Of a DNA stretch of 64,000 nt, positions 60,504 to 64,000 are shown piece after piece. The number at the start of each line of letters is the position of its first letter. The first letter of the stretch is position 1. This DNA comes from Rhodobacterales bacterium RIFCSPHIGHO2_02_FULL_62_130 (GTDB lineage Bacteria; Pseudomonadota; Alphaproteobacteria; Rhodobacterales; Rhodobacteraceae). The notes beneath the pieces were generated by a model that did no database searches, was not told where the DNA came from, and saw only the letters and a program-made list of their open reading frames with translations. The stretch is from assembly GCA_001828855.1 (NCBI GenBank), contig MHZT01000048.1, positions 186,001 to 250,000 of the forward strand. Reading direction: 5' to 3'. The position numbers were made by a program, and so were the translations under genes.

Positions 60504-60589
60504 TTTCGTTCGAGCTGCCGTCTTTGGTCTTTTGAAACGCGTTTCTGCTGTGTTCTGATGGCCGCAAGGCAGGGCTTTGGAACGGGGGA

Positions 60590-61558
60590 ATGATGCGGAT
60601 TTTGATCACGGGTGCGGCTGGCATGATCGGGGCCAAGCTGGTGGCGCGGTTGCTGGCCGACGGGCAGTTGGGGGGCAAGGCGATTGCGGGGCTGATCTTG
60701 CATGATCTTGTGGCCCCGTTGCCTTTGCCCTCGGTTATTCCGGTGGTTTGTCTGGCGGGCGATCTGGCGGCGCGGGGGGCCAGCGAGGCATTGGTCGCGC
60801 ATCGCCCGGATGTGATCTTCCATTTGGCGGGCGTTGTCTCGGGGGAGGCCGAGGCAAATTTCGAGCTTGGGTACAGCGTCAATCTGGATGGCACCCGTGC
60901 GTTGTTCGAGGCAATCCGGAGCGCGGGCTATGGGCCGCGGGTGGTCTATGCCTCGACCACTGCGGTTTTTGGCGGGCCGTTTCCGGAGGTCATCCCCGAT
61001 GATTTCGCGCCGACGCCGCAGTCCTCTTATGGCACGCAAAAGCTGATGGGGGAGGCGCTTTTGGCGGATTACACGCGGCGCGGGGTTATGGACGGGGTTG
61101 GACTGCGCCTGCCGACCATATGTGTGCGGCCCGGCAAGGCGAACCGTGCGGCGTCGAGTTTCTTTTCTGGCATCATCCGCGAGCCGCTGAACGGGCTTGT
61201 GGCCAATCTGCCGGTTGCGCGCGATTGGGTGCATACAATGGCCAGCCCGCGCGCGGCGGTGGGGTTTTTCCTGCATGCGGCGGTGATGGACACCGCCCGC
61301 ATCGGGCATCGGCGCAGTCTGACGCTGCCGGGGGTTGCGGTGACGGTGGCCGAGCAGATTGCGGCCCTGACCCGCGTGGCGGGGCCAAAGGTGGCGTCGC
61401 TGATCGTGGAGGCACCGGACCCGGCTGTCTGGGCCATTGTGCAGACTTGGCCGCGCCGCTTTGCCGCCAGCCGCGCGCGGGAACTGGGATTTATGGCCGA
61501 GACCGATTTTGACCAGATCATTCAGGCCTATATCGAGGATGATCTGCGGCGCGGGTGA
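60590..61558 (+). CDS. NAD-dependent epimerase/dehydratase, D-erythronate dehydrogenase (DenD)-like
   Basis: RILITGAAGMIGAKLVARLL; DVIFHLAGVVSGEAEANFELGYSVNLDGTRALFEAIR; SSYGTQKLMGEALLADYTRRGVMDGVGLRLPTICVRPGKAN. Confidence 0.88.
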   Translation: MMRILITGAAGMIGAKLVARLLADGQLGGKAIAGLILHDLVAPLPLPSVIPVVCLAGDLAARGASEALVAHRPDVIFHLAGVVSGEAEANFELGYSVNLDGTRALFEAIRSAGYGPRVVYASTTAVFGGPFPEVIPDDFAPTPQSSYGTQKLMGEALLADYTRRGVMDGVGLRLPTICVRPGKANRAASSFFSGIIREPLNGLVANLPVARDWVHTMASPRAAVGFFLHAAVMDTARIGHRRSLTLPGVAVTVAEQIAALTRVAGPKVASLIVEAPDPAVWAIVQTWPRRFAASRARELGFMAETDFDQIIQAYIEDDLRRG

Positions 61559-61579
61559 AAATGGCTGTGCTGAAAGAAA

Positions 61580-61659
61580 GGCGGGGGTTTCACACCCCCG
61601 CGCCGGATTGTGCCAATCCGGCTTTCCCCGTGGGATATTTGGGCAAAGAGGATGGGGAA
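61580..61659 (+). repeat. Box repeat E14, full composite (subtype b)
   Basis: GGCGGGGGTTTCACACCCCCGC / GCCGGATTGTGCCAATCCGGC / TTTCCCCGTGGGATATTTGGGCAAAGAGGATGGGG. Confidence 0.88.
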
Positions 61660-61742
61660 ACCGGCGCTTTTTGCCGTAGGTGGCGGGGTGGGGCTGTTTG
61701 ATGCGGCCTTGCGAATCCGCTGTGGCCCCCCTATATGGACGC

Positions 61743-61842
61743 TTGAGAGGTTGGCGCGGGTGAGCGCCTCGCCAACTCGGTCAGGTCCGGAAGGAAGCAG
61801 CCGTAACGAGCCCCGCTTGGGTCGTTGTCAGCCTCTCACCCT
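61743..61842 (+). ncRNA. ffs: Signal recognition particle 4.5S RNA (ends approximate)
   Basis: GGTCAGGTCCGGAAGGAAGCAGCCGTAACGAG core; GAGAGGTTGGC pairs with GTCAGCCTCTC. Confidence 0.92.
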
Positions 61843-61929
61843 CTTCCTCCTTTGCCGTTTAGTGCATTTGCATCATAGACAGATGCTGGCGTTTTGCGCT
61901 CCCTTTGGGAAAATCCCAGGGAGGAATTC

Positions 61930-63186
61930 ATGTTTCAACTGAACCGTCGTCGCTTTCTGTTGACCTCGGCCGCGACTGTGGCTGCGGCCTCGATCTCGGC
62001 TCCGGCCTTTGCGGCCGACCCGATCCTGATCGGTGTGCCGACCGCGCAATCGGGGCCGGTGGGGGTGGCCGATCAGGCGGATTGGCTGAACGGTGTCACC
62101 ATGGCCGTCGAGGAGATCAACGCGGCGGGGGGCGTGAACGGGCGGATGCTGGAAACGCGGGTGGTGGATATTGACCTGCTGACGCCGGAAGGCACGGTGG
62201 CCGCGTTCCAAAGCCTGACCGAGCAGGGCGTTCACGCGCTGGCGCATTCCTTTGCGATCATTCCGCAGCCTGCGATGGATGTGGCGGCGGTGACGGGAAC
62301 GCCCTATCTGCATGGCAATACCTCGCAGGCGAGCCTTGATCTGTTCAAATCGGACCCGCAGAAATACCGCAACATCTTTCAGGTCGATGTGGCAGAGACG
62401 TGGTATGGTGCGGGGCTGGTGCGCTATATCTCGGACGCCAAGGCGGCGGGTTGGGCGCCCAAGAACAACCGCGTCCATATCGTGCAAGAGCAGATCGGCT
62501 ATACGCAGGTGATCTCGAAGGCCACGCAGGATGCGATTGCGGCCTCGGGTGGGGAATGGGAGGTGGGGCAGATCACCGATATCCAGTTCCCCGTGCAGGA
62601 TTGGTCGCCCGTCATTCAGGCGCTGAAAGAGCAGGATGCGGGCGTCATCATGATCGACCACTGGGTTGCGGCCGAGTTGGCGTCTTTTGCCAATGCCTAT
62701 GTGCTGGACCCTGTGCCGGGCGCGCTGGTCTATCTGCAATATGGCCCGTCGCAGCCCGAGTTCCTTGATCTGGCAGCAGAAAATGCCGAAGGGTTTATCT
62801 GGGGTTCGGTGATTGGCACCTATGCCGATGAAAAGGGTGCGGCCTTCCGCGCGGCCTATCAGGAGAAATTCCCCGGCACGATGGGGATGGTTTACACGGG
62901 GTCGGGCTATGACACCGTGCATATTCTGGCGCAGGTCTGGGCCACGGTGGACCCGTCCGAATTTGATGCGGTGGGCGCGGCGATCAAAGCGATCACGTAT
63001 CGCGGGGTTTGCGGCACTTATACTTTCGCCAATGATACCAACTCTGGCACCTCTTACCCCAACCAGACCGATGATCCCGAGGCAGGTCAGGCCCATCTGA
63101 TTTTTCAGGTGCAGGATGGCGCGCACAAGATCATCGCGCCTGCCGCCTTTGCCGAGGCCGCATTCCGCCCCGCGCCCTGGATGTAA
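61930..63186 (+). CDS. Branched-chain amino acid/urea-type ABC transporter substrate-binding protein
   Basis: FQLNRRRFLLTSAATVAAASISAPAFAADPILIGVPTAQSGPVGVADQADWLNGVTMAVEEINAAGGVNGR. Confidence 0.9.
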   Translation: MFQLNRRRFLLTSAATVAAASISAPAFAADPILIGVPTAQSGPVGVADQADWLNGVTMAVEEINAAGGVNGRMLETRVVDIDLLTPEGTVAAFQSLTEQGVHALAHSFAIIPQPAMDVAAVTGTPYLHGNTSQASLDLFKSDPQKYRNIFQVDVAETWYGAGLVRYISDAKAAGWAPKNNRVHIVQEQIGYTQVISKATQDAIAASGGEWEVGQITDIQFPVQDWSPVIQALKEQDAGVIMIDHWVAAELASFANAYVLDPVPGALVYLQYGPSQPEFLDLAAENAEGFIWGSVIGTYADEKGAAFRAAYQEKFPGTMGMVYTGSGYDTVHILAQVWATVDPSEFDAVGAAIKAITYRGVCGTYTFANDTNSGTSYPNQTDDPEAGQAHLIFQVQDGAHKIIAPAAFAEAAFRPAPWM

Positions 63187-63195
63187 GCGCGCAGC

Positions 63196-63927
63196 ATGGC
63201 ACCCGAGGACGGCATCTTCGGTTGCCGGGGGATTGGCATATCCTTCGGCGGCCGCGCGATCCTGCGCGAGGTTTCCCTTTCCGTTTCCCACGGAGAGGTG
63301 CTTGGTCTTGTCGGTCCCAACGGGGCTGGCAAGACCAGTCTTTTTGAAATCCTGTGCGGTCGCTACACGGCCAGCGCGGGTCAGGTCTTTCTGAAAGGAC
63401 AGGACGTGACGCGCAGGGCGGTGCATGACCGTGCGCGGATGGGTCTTGCGCGCACCTATCAAAGTCCGGTGGTGCCGTCTGCCATGACGATTGCCGAAAC
63501 CTTTCGCGCGGCGCGCTATGCCTACAGGCCTTACAAGACCCGTATGGAGGCCGAATGGGCCTGCCATCTGGCGAATTTCCGGCAGCCTTGGGATCGGATC
63601 GCGGGATCACTGGACACGTTTGACCGGCGCAAGCTGTTGCTGGCCTGTCTGCTGATGCGGCGGCCTGCGGTGCTGTTGCTGGATGAACCGGCCTCGGGGC
63701 TGATCAATTCGGAAATTGACGAGTTGGACCTGATCATCCGGCGTCTGGTGGATGAATACCATATCGCGGCCATCCTGATCGAACATCGGCTGGAACTGTT
63801 GTCGGCCATCGCGGATCGGGCGGTGGTGCTGGATATGGGCGAGGTGATTGCCACCGGCACCCCGCAAGAGGTGTTCCAGAACCCGCGCGTGCTGGCCGCC
63901 TATTTCGAGGAGCCGGCGCATGGCTGA
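63196..63927 (+). CDS. LivG-type ABC transporter ATP-binding protein
   Basis: GLVGPNGAGKTSLFEILCG; ARTYQSPVVPSAMTIAETF; DRAVVLDMGEVIATGTPQEVFQNPRVLAAYF. Confidence 0.92.
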   Translation: MAPEDGIFGCRGIGISFGGRAILREVSLSVSHGEVLGLVGPNGAGKTSLFEILCGRYTASAGQVFLKGQDVTRRAVHDRARMGLARTYQSPVVPSAMTIAETFRAARYAYRPYKTRMEAEWACHLANFRQPWDRIAGSLDTFDRRKLLLACLLMRRPAVLLLDEPASGLINSEIDELDLIIRRLVDEYHIAAILIEHRLELLSAIADRAVVLDMGEVIATGTPQEVFQNPRVLAAYFEEPAHG

Positions 63928-64000
63928 TATTCTGAAAATCAGCGGCCTGACCGCGGGCTACGGGCCTTTGCGCGTGCTGCACGAGATCGATTTTCGTGTG
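63920..64000 (+). CDS. LivF-type ABC transporter ATP-binding protein, 5' fragment truncated by window end
   Basis: ATGGCTGA overlap with the previous gene; MADILKISGLTAGYGPLRVLHEIDFRV. Confidence 0.75.
   Translation, partial: MADILKISGLTAGYGPLRVLHEIDFRV

Overview
GC-rich alphaproteobacterial chromosome segment. Gene content and order (fnrL-hemN, dnaX-ybaB-recR, class I LysRS, DUF4864, yejABEF, RpoH-type sigma factor) look like Rhodobacteraceae; that assignment is inference, since no 16S gene is present. About 46 credible CDSs, one SRP (4.5S) RNA, several strong hairpins and two FNR-type boxes were read. No tRNA, rRNA, CRISPR array, IS element or prophage was recognised. Two things stand out. 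(1) A dispersed, modular repeat family (14 copies found by eye, called E1-E14) has a conserved G(GA/AG)TATTT box. Five full-length copies also carry a G-tract hairpin, then a hairpin of unrelated sequence but perfect pairing, then the box. The family falls into three subtypes with linked variation, forms inverted BIME-like pairs, and has one copy inside an open reading frame (CocE-type hydrolase). (2) A quaternary-ammonium catabolic island at about 12-23 kb contains a CdhR-like regulator, BKACE, a carnitine dehydrogenase-thioesterase fusion, a CaiA-like acyl-CoA dehydrogenase, an ADP-forming-type CoA ligase, a CaiD-like hydratase, a GMC oxidoreductase and a choline sulfatase. It can be read as a gamma-butyrobetaine/carnitine to glycine betaine route. 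All product calls come from reading the supplied translations by eye; no database search was run.
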